Assembly (NCBI GenBank): GCA_910576915.1 | Contig: CAJTJT010000004.1 | Coordinates: forward strand, 1-64,000 | DNA: 64,000 nt | Direction: 5' to 3' | DNA from: an uncultured Elusimicrobiales bacterium | GTDB lineage: Bacteria; Elusimicrobiota; Elusimicrobia; Elusimicrobiales; Elusimicrobiaceae | Shown here: positions 34,084 to 42,925 of the stretch, one piece after another | Layout of the letters: every line of letters starts with the position of its first letter | Numbering within the stretch: the stretch's first letter is position 1 | Position numbers and translations under genes: made by a program | Notes under the pieces: model-generated | Told to the model about the DNA's origin: nothing | Databases searched by the model: none | What the model saw: only the letters and a program-made list of their open reading frames with translations

Positions 34084-36402
34084 ATGAGCGAAAATTCTTC
34101 TCTGGTTGGAACCGATATTTCCGGTTGTGAGATTTTAAATAAAGTGGCCGAAGGCGGAATGGGGGCCGTATATAAAGCGCGCCATAAAGCGCTCAACCGC
34201 ATTGTATGCGTCAAAATCCTAAGCCCCGCCCTCGCCAACGACAAAAAAGCCGTAGAGCTCTTTTTGACCGAAGCCCGCGCTATTGCGGAGTTAGACCACC
34301 CCAACATCGTTAACGTATACAACGTCGGTAAAGAGAAAGGGTATTATTTTATCGTCATGTCCTATATCGAGGGGCAGACGCTTTCCATGATGCTCAAGAA
34401 AAACCGCGTGCTGCCCATCGGCGTGGTACTGGATTTATTTGAAGGCGTGCTGCTGGGCCTCAATGCCGCGCACGAAAAAGGCATCATCCACCGCGATATT
34501 AAACCTTCTAACATCATTGTTACGCCGCAGGGCCAGGCCAAACTGCTGGATTTCGGTATCGCCAAAAAAGTGGATAAAGAAAAAGGCTCTACCAAAACCA
34601 CCGAACTGGCCGGGACGGCTTACTTTATCGCGCCCGAACAGGCCCTGGGCCGCGATTTGGATACCCGCGCAGACTTGTACTCCATCGGCGCCAGCCTGTA
34701 CTACGTGGTAACGGGCCAGTTCCCATACAACGGCAAAAACACGATTGACATCATTCAAAAACACATCAACGACCCGGTGCCCGATCCGGCTAAAATCCGC
34801 AAAGATATGCCGGGCTGGCTGTCGCTTGCCATCCAAAAATTGATGAGCAAAAACCCGGATGACCGCTTCCAAACCGCCAAAGAAGTCCACGACCATTTGA
34901 AAAAAATGCGCGCGGAAGACATGCTCCGCATCAATACGCATTCCGGCCGCACGATTGACCTGGGGGAAGACGCGTCGCTTAAAATCGTAAAAGACGATAA
35001 AGCCACCACCGAATCCATTAAACGCCAGCGCGTGAAAGACCGCGAAGATTTCGGCCGCCCGGTAACGGCGTCCTCCGCCAAACTGCCGCAAATGCCGAAC
35101 CTGGATTCCATCGGTGCCGAACCCGCGCCCCGGCCGGCGGCCCCGCGCCCGTCCGTACAGATGATGGACGCCTCCGCCGTCAAACCCGTAGACGTGTTTA
35201 TGCCCGCCAAAAAACCCGCAGGCCGCGGCGTAGCCGGCAAAACGGCCGAAGTGATGGGCAACAGTCTTAAAACAATCCTTAAAATGGCCGTATTTGTACC
35301 GCTTTTTATGGCGTTTGCCGGAGCGGTGACGTATTTGTTCTACTCGCTGGGCAAAGTGTCTTCCGTCCATATTTCCGAAAACGCGGGCCTGCTGCACAAC
35401 TTAATCGCCCCGTTTATCGCGCCTCAGTACGAACCCAACCAGCTGATGCTGACGGGGCTGGCGGCCGTGGTGCTCGCGCTGATTTTTGCCTCTTCCGCCT
35501 TAAAAGCGTTTTCGCGCTCCACCACCACGCTTTTGGTGCTGTCGTTCGTATCGTACCTGGCGGGGCTGTTTACGCCCAACGCGCCGTTTATGGAGCTGGC
35601 CAACGTCGGCGAGTTCCTGTTCACGCCGGAATATTATTTGTGCTTTCTGACGTTTGCCCTGGCGTGGGCGGTATCACTTAGCTGGACGATCAACCGTTCC
35701 GTATCCCAGGGGATTTTAGGGGCGGTGCTGGTGGCGTTTTCGATGGTGATGGCGTATTTGGCTTCACATTTAACAATTGCCCCCAACGCTTCCTCTTTGT
35801 TTATCAAACTGATGTTCTACGCAGCCTTGTTCTGCGGGCTGGCGGCGGCCTACTATTTGACCTCCCGCCAGGAAAAAGATTCCATCCTGGCCCCGTTTAC
35901 CCTAACGCTTTTGGGCGTACTGGGCGTATGGGCTTACACCACTTCGGGCCTGGCGGGCGACATCAACAGCACGCTGGATATGTTTATCAACCGCATTGAG
36001 GTTAAATCTTCCAGCGCGTCGGCCTCCAACGCCCGCGTGGAAGATGCACTGGGTATCCGCAGCAACCGCCGCTTCTTCGCCCATTTCGACCGCACGACCG
36101 AGCTGACTTCAAAAACGCCCGAAGAATTAAACGAATTTTTCGAAGCGCAAACCAGCCGTATCGCGCCCGGCCTGCTGACGGAAGAAACAAAGCCGCTTTT
36201 CTTCAACTTCCTGGGCCGTTACTACCAGGGGGGAGAAAGCAAAATGCGTCTGGCCGTATGGGATTACGCGCTCAGCTTCCCCATCAAAAACTTTAACAAA
36301 AACGCGCAAACCAATAACGCGTATTTCTTCCTGCTGGCCCTGCTGTACGCGTTTGGAACGCTGGGATGCGCGGGAACGATCTTTTTCGGAGACGAGTTAT
36401 GA
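34084..36402 (+). CDS. Serine/threonine protein kinase with polytopic membrane domain
   Basis: A 772-aa Hanks-type kinase. Residues 1-280 hold the catalytic domain: glycine loop VAEGGMGAVY, ATP Lys44 (VCVKIL), HRDIKPSN (His136-Arg-Asp138), DFGIAKK (Asp156) and the activation-loop end GTAYFIAPEQ. A linker of about 100 residues follows. Then come some eight hydrophobic segments (about 395-640), a soluble region with a conserved-looking SNRRFFAHFDRTTELT, and a last helix at about 745-765. Bacterial kinases usually have one membrane helix, so this layout is unusual. The PP2C gene starts inside its stop codon (ATGA), giving a matched kinase-phosphatase pair. AAGGA precedes the start. Confidence 0.93.
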   Translation: MSENSSLVGTDISGCEILNKVAEGGMGAVYKARHKALNRIVCVKILSPALANDKKAVELFLTEARAIAELDHPNIVNVYNVGKEKGYYFIVMSYIEGQTLSMMLKKNRVLPIGVVLDLFEGVLLGLNAAHEKGIIHRDIKPSNIIVTPQGQAKLLDFGIAKKVDKEKGSTKTTELAGTAYFIAPEQALGRDLDTRADLYSIGASLYYVVTGQFPYNGKNTIDIIQKHINDPVPDPAKIRKDMPGWLSLAIQKLMSKNPDDRFQTAKEVHDHLKKMRAEDMLRINTHSGRTIDLGEDASLKIVKDDKATTESIKRQRVKDREDFGRPVTASSAKLPQMPNLDSIGAEPAPRPAAPRPSVQMMDASAVKPVDVFMPAKKPAGRGVAGKTAEVMGNSLKTILKMAVFVPLFMAFAGAVTYLFYSLGKVSSVHISENAGLLHNLIAPFIAPQYEPNQLMLTGLAAVVLALIFASSALKAFSRSTTTLLVLSFVSYLAGLFTPNAPFMELANVGEFLFTPEYYLCFLTFALAWAVSLSWTINRSVSQGILGAVLVAFSMVMAYLASHLTIAPNASSLFIKLMFYAALFCGLAAAYYLTSRQEKDSILAPFTLTLLGVLGVWAYTTSGLAGDINSTLDMFINRIEVKSSSASASNARVEDALGIRSNRRFFAHFDRTTELTSKTPEELNEFFEAQTSRIAPGLLTEETKPLFFNFLGRYYQGGESKMRLAVWDYALSFPIKNFNKNAQTNNAYFFLLALLYAFGTLGCAGTIFFGDEL

Positions 36403-37223
36403 GCAGCTTCGATATTGAATTTGCAGCAGTGACCGACATCGGCAAAATCCGCGAGAAGAACGAAGACAACGTCCTCATTTCCTCCGATTTGGGCCTTGGC
36501 GTGGTAGCCGACGGTATGGGCGGCCACAGCGCGGGGGAAATCGCCAGTAACATCGCAGTTTCCGTACTGGCCGAAACGGTGCGTAAAGTAAATAACGGAC
36601 AGTTAAAAATCCCGCAGACGTTTCTGCCCAAACTCGACGAAACTGAACGCAAAATTTTAATGGCCGCCAACTTGGCCAACGCCGCCATTTACTCTACGGC
36701 CCAATCTTCCGAAATTTACAAAATGATGGGCACCACGCTCACCGGCGTTATTTTTGACAAAGATTTCGCCACCGCCGTCCACGTGGGCGATTCCCGCCTG
36801 TACCTGTTCAGGGACGATAAAATCGTCCAAATCACCACGGACCATTCGCTGGCCATGGAACATGTGCGCCGCGGCCTTTTAACCCGGGCGGAAGCGGACC
36901 GTTCCAAAATCCAGAACGTGCTGACGCGCGCGATGGGTATTAAAAAGAATATTGAATTTGACCTGTTAAAATTCCCCGTAAAAGTGGGCGACGTCCTCTT
37001 GCTGTGCTCCGACGGCCTGTATAAAGGATTAAGAGAAAGCGACATGGCCGCCATCCTGCACGAGGGGAAAGAAACCGCCATCGTAAAACTTTGCCGCCGC
37101 CTGGTGCGCGAAGCCAACGATAAAGACGGACAGGACAACATCTCCGCCGTGCTTATCAAAATCCTGCCGGCAAAACCCGTCACGTTTAAGCAGCGCTTAA
37201 AACGGTTTTTCTCCCGCGATTAA
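36399..37223 (+). CDS. PP2C family serine/threonine phosphatase
   Basis: A 274-aa metal-dependent phosphatase starting at the ATG overlapping the kinase stop, with GGAG nearby; the longer frame from 36366 is only kinase-coding sequence. PP2C motifs: TDIGKIREKNEDNVL (Asp and Glu metal ligands), GVVADGMGGHSAGEIAS, GTTLTGVIF, AVHVGDSRLYLF, TTDHSLAMEHVRRG, LLCSDGL and GQDNISAVLI. It should reverse phosphorylation by the coupled kinase. Confidence 0.95.
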   Translation: MSSFDIEFAAVTDIGKIREKNEDNVLISSDLGLGVVADGMGGHSAGEIASNIAVSVLAETVRKVNNGQLKIPQTFLPKLDETERKILMAANLANAAIYSTAQSSEIYKMMGTTLTGVIFDKDFATAVHVGDSRLYLFRDDKIVQITTDHSLAMEHVRRGLLTRAEADRSKIQNVLTRAMGIKKNIEFDLLKFPVKVGDVLLLCSDGLYKGLRESDMAAILHEGKETAIVKLCRRLVREANDKDGQDNISAVLIKILPAKPVTFKQRLKRFFSRD

Positions 37224-37224
37224 T

Positions 37225-37257
37225 AAAAAAGCCTCCGGCCTCCGGGGGCTTTTTCTT
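37225..37257 (+). terminator. Terminator of the kinase-phosphatase operon
   Basis: AAAAAGCCTCCGG-CCT-CCGGGGGCTTTTT directly after the PP2C stop. Confidence 0.88.
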
Positions 37258-37312
37258 TCCGTTACACCATTCCGGGCCTGCTTGGAAAACCCATATAAAA
37301 ATAACCCCTTTT

Positions 37313-37387
37313 TTAGCACTCTAAAAGAAGGGTTGACAATTATATTATATATATGCTAAATTAGCATTAAGCCCGCGGGAGTGCTAA
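37313..37387 (+). promoter_or_regulatory. groESL promoter with CIRCE operator and an extra half-site
   Basis: The -35 TTGACA (37333-37338) and -10 CTAAAT (37356-37361) are 17 nt apart. A CIRCE-type inverted repeat TTAGCATTA-N9-GAGTGCTAA occupies 37361-37387 over the expected start site; the right arm is canonical, the left differs at two positions. A perfect left half-site TTAGCACTC also lies at 37313-37321, upstream of the -35. CIRCE is bound by HrcA; no hrcA gene is in the window. Confidence 0.85.
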
Positions 37388-37439
37388 CACCCCGCCGGGA
37401 AAAATGTTTTTAACTTAACGTAAAGGAGTGAACGGAATT

Positions 37440-37733
37440 ATGGCAGAAGTAAACTTCAAACCGCTGGGCGACCGCGTATTGGTTAAACCCATCGAAAGAG
37501 AAACGATGAAAGGGGGAATCATCATTCCTGACACCGCGAAAGAAAAACCCATGGAAGGCGAAGTATTGGCCACCGGCCCGGGCAAAATGGCCGACAAAGG
37601 CGAACGCGCCGCGATGGACGTTAAAAAAGGCGACCGTGTGCTGTACGGCAAATACTCCGGCACCGAAGTAAAACTGGACGGTGAAACGTATTTAATCATT
37701 CACCAGGACGAAATTTTGGGTATTTTAGGTTAA
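37440..37733 (+). CDS. groES: Co-chaperonin GroES
   Basis: A 97-aa co-chaperonin that caps GroEL. It starts FKPLGDRVLVKPIERE and contains the mobile loop KGGIIIPDTAKEKPMEGEVLATG, then KKGDRVLYGKYSGTEVKLDGE and DEILGIL. The ATG at 37440 is used, with AGGAG 11 nt before it; an in-frame GTG at 37428 overlaps that site. groEL follows after 21 nt. Confidence 0.97.
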   Translation: MAEVNFKPLGDRVLVKPIERETMKGGIIIPDTAKEKPMEGEVLATGPGKMADKGERAAMDVKKGDRVLYGKYSGTEVKLDGETYLIIHQDEILGILG

Positions 37734-37754
37734 TTTTAGGGGGAATATACAACT

Positions 37755-39392
37755 ATGGCTAAACAAATTATTTATGGCGATGAAGCCCGCGCCAAAATGA
37801 AAACGGGCATCGAAAAAGTAGCAAACGCCGTTAAAGTTACCTTGGGCCCCAAGGGCAGAAGCGTAGTGCTGGAAAAAAAGTTCGGCTCTCCGCTTATCAT
37901 TGACGACGGCGTGACGATTGCCAAAGACATCGAACTCGAAGACAAATTTGAAAACATGGGCGCCCAGCTCATCCGCGAAGTGGCCTCCAAAACCAACGAC
38001 GTCGCCGGCGACGGTACCACCACCGCCACCGTGCTCGCCAACGCCATGCTGACCGAAGGCATCAAAAACATCACCGCCGGCGCCAACCCGACCTTGGTGA
38101 AAAAAGGTATCGAAATGGCCGTAGAAGCCACCAAAGAATCCTTGGCCAAAATGCAGCAGCCCGTTAAAACCAAAGAAGAAAAAGCGCAAATCGCCACCAT
38201 TTCTTCCAACGACCGCGAAATCGGCAACATGATTGCCGAAGCCATCGAAAAAGTGGGCGCGGAAGGCGTAATCACGGTAGAAGAAGGCAAAACCGCCGAA
38301 ACGCAGCTTGAAATCGTGGAAGGTATGCAGTTTGACCGCGGCTACATTTCTCCGTACTTTGTGACCGATTCCGAAAGAATGGAATGCGTGCTTGAAAACC
38401 CGTACCTCATTATTACGGACAAGAAAATTTCTTCCATGAACGAACTTTTGCCCGTTTTGGAAAAAATCGTACAGAGCGGCAAACAGTTCCTCATCATCGC
38501 CGAAGATGTGGACGGCGAAGCGCTCGCTACGCTGGTGGTAAACAAACTGCGCGGCACCTTGAAAGGCTGCGCCGTAAAAGCCCCCGGCTTTGGCGACAGA
38601 CGCAAAGAAATGCTGGAAGACATCGCCATTTTGACCGGCGGCAACGTGCTTAGCGAAGAACGCGGCATTAAGCTCGACAAAGCCGAACTCGCCATGCTCG
38701 GCCAGTGCGCCCGCGTGGTGATTGACAAAGAAAACACCACCATCGTCAGCGGCAAAGGCAGCAAAGAAGCCATCGCTGCGCGCGCCGAACAAATCCGCAA
38801 ACAGATTGAAAACTCCAAGAGCGAATACGACAGAGAAAAACTCCAGGAACGCTTGGCCAAACTCTCCGGCGGCGTAGCCGTCATCAGCGTAGGTGCGGCC
38901 ACGGAAACCGAACTGAAAGCAAAAAAAGCCAAAGTGGAAGACGCCAAAAACGCCACCAAAGCCGGCGTGGAAGAAGGCCTTGTCCCCGGCGGCGGCGTAG
39001 CTTTGGCCCGCAGCCAAAAAGCCCTGGACGCCTTAAAAGCCGATAACGAAGATATCCGCACCGGTATCAACATCGTCAAAAAAGCCCTGACGGCTCCTTT
39101 GAAACAAATCGCCGTCAACGCGGGCCTGGACGGCGCGGTAGTCGTTGACAACGTGCTCAAAATGAAAGGTGCGGCCGACGGTTATGATGCCGATACCGAC
39201 ACTTACTGCGACCTCCTGAAAGCCGGCGTAGTGGACCCGGCCAAAGTGGTCCGCACCGCCTTGGAAAACGCCGCTTCCATCACCGGCACCGTGCTCCTCA
39301 CCGAAACCTTGGTGGCGGACGCGCCGGAAAAAGAAGGCCACTCCCACGGCCCGGCCATGCCCGGCATGGGGGGAATGGGCGGCATGATGTAA
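37755..39392 (+). CDS. groEL: Chaperonin GroEL
   Basis: A 545-aa ATP-dependent chaperonin. It has KVTLGPKGRSVVLEKKFG (about 27-44), the ATP motif GDGTTTATVLANAM (about 86-99), the EGMQFDRGYISPYFVT apical start, and a C-terminal GMGGMGGMM tail. It follows groES under CIRCE control and has codon bias of a highly expressed gene. A terminator follows at 39421. Confidence 0.98.
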   Translation: MAKQIIYGDEARAKMKTGIEKVANAVKVTLGPKGRSVVLEKKFGSPLIIDDGVTIAKDIELEDKFENMGAQLIREVASKTNDVAGDGTTTATVLANAMLTEGIKNITAGANPTLVKKGIEMAVEATKESLAKMQQPVKTKEEKAQIATISSNDREIGNMIAEAIEKVGAEGVITVEEGKTAETQLEIVEGMQFDRGYISPYFVTDSERMECVLENPYLIITDKKISSMNELLPVLEKIVQSGKQFLIIAEDVDGEALATLVVNKLRGTLKGCAVKAPGFGDRRKEMLEDIAILTGGNVLSEERGIKLDKAELAMLGQCARVVIDKENTTIVSGKGSKEAIAARAEQIRKQIENSKSEYDREKLQERLAKLSGGVAVISVGAATETELKAKKAKVEDAKNATKAGVEEGLVPGGGVALARSQKALDALKADNEDIRTGINIVKKALTAPLKQIAVNAGLDGAVVVDNVLKMKGAADGYDADTDTYCDLLKAGVVDPAKVVRTALENAASITGTVLLTETLVADAPEKEGHSHGPAMPGMGGMGGMM

Positions 39393-39420
39393 TTTAAGCC
39401 GTTACACCGACCAAATTAAC

Positions 39421-39453
39421 AGCCCCCGGCCCAGGCCGGGGGTTTTATTTTAT
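39421..39453 (+). terminator. Terminator of groESL
   Basis: AGCCCCCGGCC-CA-GGCCGGGGGTTTTATTTT. Confidence 0.88.
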
Positions 39454-39563
39454 GGAAAGAACGTTATAGGCCCGGGCCTAAATTAAACTAGGTCTTTTGA
39501 CCCCTGGAAAATTTACCATTAATTATTTATAATAAGGAAAAGCAGTATTTTCGAGGAGAGATT

Positions 39564-40445
39564 ATGAATAAAACTTGGACCTGTGCAGGATTGCTGTTAC
39601 TGTTGGCCTGTCCGTTATTTGCCAACGCCGGTACAAAACTGGAATCAACCGTAAACAATAAAGTAAATGCGGCGGTTGCTACCAATAAAGACGCCATCAA
39701 AAAGAATTTACGGGTGGATTTTGCGATTTCCGAATCTTTTTACGACAGCAAAATGGACCAGGACAACGGTCCCTTTGACGCTGATATCGCGTGCAAAGCC
39801 TATGCACTGGACGCACACTGGCTGATTTTGTCCGGCACGTGCATGCGCTATGATGAGGAAGGTGATATCCGCGAACCCGGAGACCATGAATATATGGAAC
39901 GCCACAGCCGTACGTTCAGAAAACACTATAATCACGCGGAAAATGATAATGTGATGTTGATGTGGACGGCTAATCCCGTCTACAACGCGCCGTTTGTAAA
40001 CGTGTTGGCCACCGCTTCGCCGAACCAGCTCTTGACGCTCAGCGCCAATCACACCATTAAAATCAATACCGCGCGCCATGGCAGAGACGCCGTCAGAACA
40101 AGAAAACTGAAAACCGGCTCCGTCTCCGGCAAGTACTTTAAATTAGACGAAGGCTGGACCGATCTTTCCGGCACCGCCACGGACCCGCTGTTTGTGATTT
40201 CGCCGAAAGGAAACGAATTTTTAGCCGGTTACAATAACGGTTACATCGGCTATGCGTTGCAAATGACGTTCGACGACATTCTCAACACTTTCGACGGCAG
40301 AACTTCGGATGAATGGTTTTCTTTAACCAAAGAAGACTTGAACTTCATCAAAAAAACCGTTCAGGAAAAACGCCCGCAAGACTGGGCCCGCATCAGAACC
40401 CGCTTATTCTTTAATACGACGGATAAGCCTTTCTTCTCCAAATAA
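39564..40445 (+). CDS. Secreted trypsin-fold-like protein lacking catalytic residues
   Basis: A 293-aa protein with a signal peptide (about 1-22, FANA/GT). By eye the body follows the chymotrypsin-like order. A Cys-containing strand and turn ACKAYALDAHWLILSGTC (about 76-93) stands where active proteases have the TAAHC histidine. END-NVMLMW is where the Asp102 block would be. A GWTDLSGTATDPLFVIS stretch with a later AGYNNG stands where GDSGGPL and the following glycines would be. His and Ser are both missing, so it would be a pseudoprotease. The comparison is weak and needs a profile search. A good GAGGAGAG site precedes the ATG. Confidence 0.5.
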   Translation: MNKTWTCAGLLLLLACPLFANAGTKLESTVNNKVNAAVATNKDAIKKNLRVDFAISESFYDSKMDQDNGPFDADIACKAYALDAHWLILSGTCMRYDEEGDIREPGDHEYMERHSRTFRKHYNHAENDNVMLMWTANPVYNAPFVNVLATASPNQLLTLSANHTIKINTARHGRDAVRTRKLKTGSVSGKYFKLDEGWTDLSGTATDPLFVISPKGNEFLAGYNNGYIGYALQMTFDDILNTFDGRTSDEWFSLTKEDLNFIKKTVQEKRPQDWARIRTRLFFNTTDKPFFSK

Positions 40446-40457
40446 ATACAGACTTTT

Positions 40458-40493
40458 TACACCCCCGGGCACCCCGGGGGTGTTTTTTATTTA
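40458..40493 (+). terminator. Terminator of the secreted protein gene
   Basis: ACACCCCCGGG-CA-CCCCGGGGGTGTTTTTTATTT. Confidence 0.85.
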
Positions 40494-40572
40494 TAAACTA
40501 ATACAAAAATAAACACGTTATTCTGCTTCAAAATTTCCTACAATAAAAATATCTTACCCAAGGGGGATTCTT

Positions 40573-41301
40573 ATGGCAACAAACCCGATGTTAAACGAAG
40601 GCGCCTTTGAACGCGCCCGCGAAAACGCGCACAGCGCCTACCAAGTAATGACGGTGCAGGGCACCATTAACAAAACATTCGCACTCCTGTTTATCTGCGT
40701 ATTGGGGGCGATGATTTCCTGGACGCATTACCAAAGCTGGGCCGCCTTTCTGTGGCCGCTGGCTATCGGCGCTTTTGTAATGGCGCTGATTACGTCTTTT
40801 AAACCCACTTTATCTGCGTTTACCTCACCCGTTTACGCGTTTTTGGAAGGGTTGTTTTTAGGCACCATTTCCGCCGCGTATAACGCAGCGTTCCAGGGAA
40901 TCGTATTTAATGCCGTGGCCGCCACGATACTGGTATTTTTCGTCATGCTGTTTGTGTATCGCACGGGGCTTATTAAAATGTCCCGCGGCCTTATGATTGG
41001 GATTTTTTCCGCCACCGCCGCCATCGCGCTTTTGTATCTGGGCTCTTTTGTGTTGTCGCTTTTTGGCGTCAGCACGGCGTATTTAACGTCTTCTTCGCCG
41101 CTTTCCATCGCTATCAGCGTGCTGATATGTGCCGTGGCCGCGTTTAATTTCCTGATGGATTTTTATTTCATCGATGAGATGACGAGCCATTACGCCGCGC
41201 CGAAATACATGGAATGGTACGCGGCCTTCGGGCTGATGGTTACGCTGATTTGGCTGTATATGGAAATTTTGCGGCTGCTCAGCAAACTCCAGCGCAGATA
41301 A
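40573..41301 (+). CDS. Bax inhibitor-1/YccA-like membrane protein
   Basis: A 242-aa protein with about seven hydrophobic segments from residue 35 on. The N-terminal soluble part ends in MTVQGTINKTFALLFICVLGAMISW, which matches the prokaryotic Bax-inhibitor-1/YccA entry helix. Later blocks include FLEGLFLGTISAAYN and an acidic FYFIDEMTSHYAAPKYMEWYAAFGLMVTLIWLYMEILRLL end. Family members are pH-dependent calcium-leak channels or protease regulators; the role here is unknown. GGGGGA precedes the ATG. Confidence 0.85.
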   Translation: MATNPMLNEGAFERARENAHSAYQVMTVQGTINKTFALLFICVLGAMISWTHYQSWAAFLWPLAIGAFVMALITSFKPTLSAFTSPVYAFLEGLFLGTISAAYNAAFQGIVFNAVAATILVFFVMLFVYRTGLIKMSRGLMIGIFSATAAIALLYLGSFVLSLFGVSTAYLTSSSPLSIAISVLICAVAAFNFLMDFYFIDEMTSHYAAPKYMEWYAAFGLMVTLIWLYMEILRLLSKLQRR

Positions 41302-41399
41302 ACGACGTGCCGGACTCGTCCAAATTTTGTAAAATTTAAGAGATAAAAAAACCCGCGTTTACGCACGGGCAAAAGTTAAAAAAGGAGTCAAGGAAAAGT

Positions 41400-42599
41400 A
41401 TGAATTTTGACAGCATCAAAAAAATTCAGGACATGGACCTGAAAGATAAAAAAGTCTTGGTGCGCGTTGACTACAACGTGCCTTTGAAAGACGGTAAAGT
41501 GGATAACAACAAACGCATCGTCGCCACCGAAAAAACCATCAAACACCTTTTGGAAAACAACTGCCGCGTAGTGCTTATCGCCCACCTGGGCCGCCCGAAA
41601 GGCAAAGTTTGCCCCGAATTTAGCCTGGCTCCCGTTGCCGCCGAAGTGGAAAAACTGTTTGGCGTACCGGTGCACTTTGCCAAAGACTGCGTAGGCCCGG
41701 AAGCCGATAAAGTAGTCGCCGAAACCAAAAACGGCGAAATCGCCCTCTTGGAAAACCTCCGCTTCCACCCCGAAGAAGAAAAGAACGACCCCGAATTTGC
41801 CAAACAGCTCGCCAAACACGGCGAAGTGTTCGTGCAAGAAGCGTTCGGTACGGTTCACCGCGCCCACGCCTCCACCAGTGCCGTGGCGGACTATTTGCCC
41901 GGCTGCGCGGGTTACCTCGTGCAGAAAGAAGTGGAATTTTTGGGTAAAGCCCTCGAAAACCCGGCCCGCCCGTTTGCGGCCGTGGTCGGCGGCGCCAAAG
42001 TGTCCGACAAAATCATGCTGCTTAACAATTTGATGGACAAAGTAAACGTCCTCGTTATCGGCGGCGGTATGGCTTATACGTTCCTGAAAGTACAGGGTTA
42101 CGAAATCGGCAAATCCTTGTTTGACGCCGAAAAAGAAAACGAAGCCAAAGCCGTTTTGGCCAAAGCCCAGGAAAAAGGCGTTAAAATCTTGCTGCCCGTG
42201 GACCACGTCTGCGGCAAAGAATTCGCCGAAACCACCGAACCCGTGCTTGTGGAAGACATCAATATCCCGGCCGATTTGATGGGCCTCGATATCGGACCCA
42301 AAACGATTGAACTGTTCCGCAACGAATTGCTCCAGTGCAAAACCATCTTCTGGAACGGCCCCATGGGCGTGTTTGAATTCCCGAACTTCGCCAAAGGCAG
42401 CTTTGCGGTTGCCCAGGCAATGATTGACGCCACGAAAGCCGGCGCCACGACGATTATCGGCGGCGGCGACAGCGTGAACGTGCTGAAAAAAGGCAAATTC
42501 AACCAGAAAGAATTGTCGCACGTTTCCACGGGCGGCGGCGCCAGCATGGAATTTGTGGAAGGGAAAGAATTGCCCGGTTTAGTGGCCTTGGCCAAATAG
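41400..42599 (+). CDS. pgk: Phosphoglycerate kinase
   Basis: A 399-aa glycolytic kinase making ATP from 1,3-bisphosphoglycerate. Motifs: VLVRVDYNVPLKDGKV (about 20-35), HLGRPKGK, LLENLRFHPEE, VQEAFGTVHRAHAST, GGAKVSDKIMLLNNLMDKV, FWNGPMGVFE, and TTIIGGGDSV with STGGGASMEFVEGKELPG at the end. It has typical high-expression codon use. A small hairpin CCCG-CGTTTACGCA-CGGG in the leader (41351-41369) precedes the GGAG site. Its last 12 codons and terminator are repeated twice downstream. Confidence 0.98.
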   Translation: MNFDSIKKIQDMDLKDKKVLVRVDYNVPLKDGKVDNNKRIVATEKTIKHLLENNCRVVLIAHLGRPKGKVCPEFSLAPVAAEVEKLFGVPVHFAKDCVGPEADKVVAETKNGEIALLENLRFHPEEEKNDPEFAKQLAKHGEVFVQEAFGTVHRAHASTSAVADYLPGCAGYLVQKEVEFLGKALENPARPFAAVVGGAKVSDKIMLLNNLMDKVNVLVIGGGMAYTFLKVQGYEIGKSLFDAEKENEAKAVLAKAQEKGVKILLPVDHVCGKEFAETTEPVLVEDINIPADLMGLDIGPKTIELFRNELLQCKTIFWNGPMGVFEFPNFAKGSFAVAQAMIDATKAGATTIIGGGDSVNVLKKGKFNQKELSHVSTGGGASMEFVEGKELPGLVALAK

Positions 42600-42642
42600 T
42601 CCGGCAAAACTTTCAGTCTATTAAACAATTAACCGACACAAA

Positions 42643-42680
42643 CCCGCCCTCTGACGTTTAGAGGGCGGGGCTATTTTATA
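42643..42680 (+). terminator. Terminator of pgk (repeat unit 1)
   Basis: CCCGCCCTC-TGACGTTTA-GAGGGCGGG followed by CTATTTTA. Confidence 0.85.
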
Positions 42681-42683
42681 CCG

Positions 42684-42796
42684 AAAGAATTGCCCGGTTT
42701 AGTGGCTTTAGCCAAATAAACCAGGCAAGACTTTTTGCCAACCCGAAATAATCTGACACAAACCGGGCCTGTTGTTTGGGCCCGGTCTATTTTTTA
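42684..42796 (+). pseudogene. Second copy of the pgk 3' end plus terminator
   Basis: 42684-42719 encodes KELPGLVALAK and a stop, the same eleven residues as the end of pgk, with three silent changes. A diverged spacer and its own hairpin ACCGGGCC-TGTTGTTT-GGGCCCGGT (42762-42786) follow. There is no upstream pgk body. Confidence 0.85.
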
Positions 42797-42801
42797 GCAA
42801 A

Positions 42802-42916
42802 AAGGAACTTCCTGGCTTGGTCGCGTTAGCGAAATAGCCAGGGTAAGACTTTCGGTCTACTAAACAATTAACCGACACAAACCCGCCCTCTGACGTTTAG
42901 AGGGCGGGGCTATTTT
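42802..42916 (+). pseudogene. Third copy of the pgk 3' end plus terminator
   Basis: 42802-42837 again encodes KELPGLVALAK and a stop, but nine of the eleven codons differ from real pgk, all silently. The spacer and terminator (CCCGCCCTC hairpin at 42882-42908) are nearly identical to those of unit 1. Confidence 0.85.
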
Positions 42917-42925
42917 ATACCGAAA

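Noticed and set aside
37725..39017. 430-aa minus-strand open frame over groEL
   Set aside because: Complement of groEL with its strong codon bias; composition (Phe, Gly, His) and position mark it as a shadow.
41388..42521. 377-aa minus-strand open frame over pgk
   Set aside because: Antisense to pgk for the same reason.
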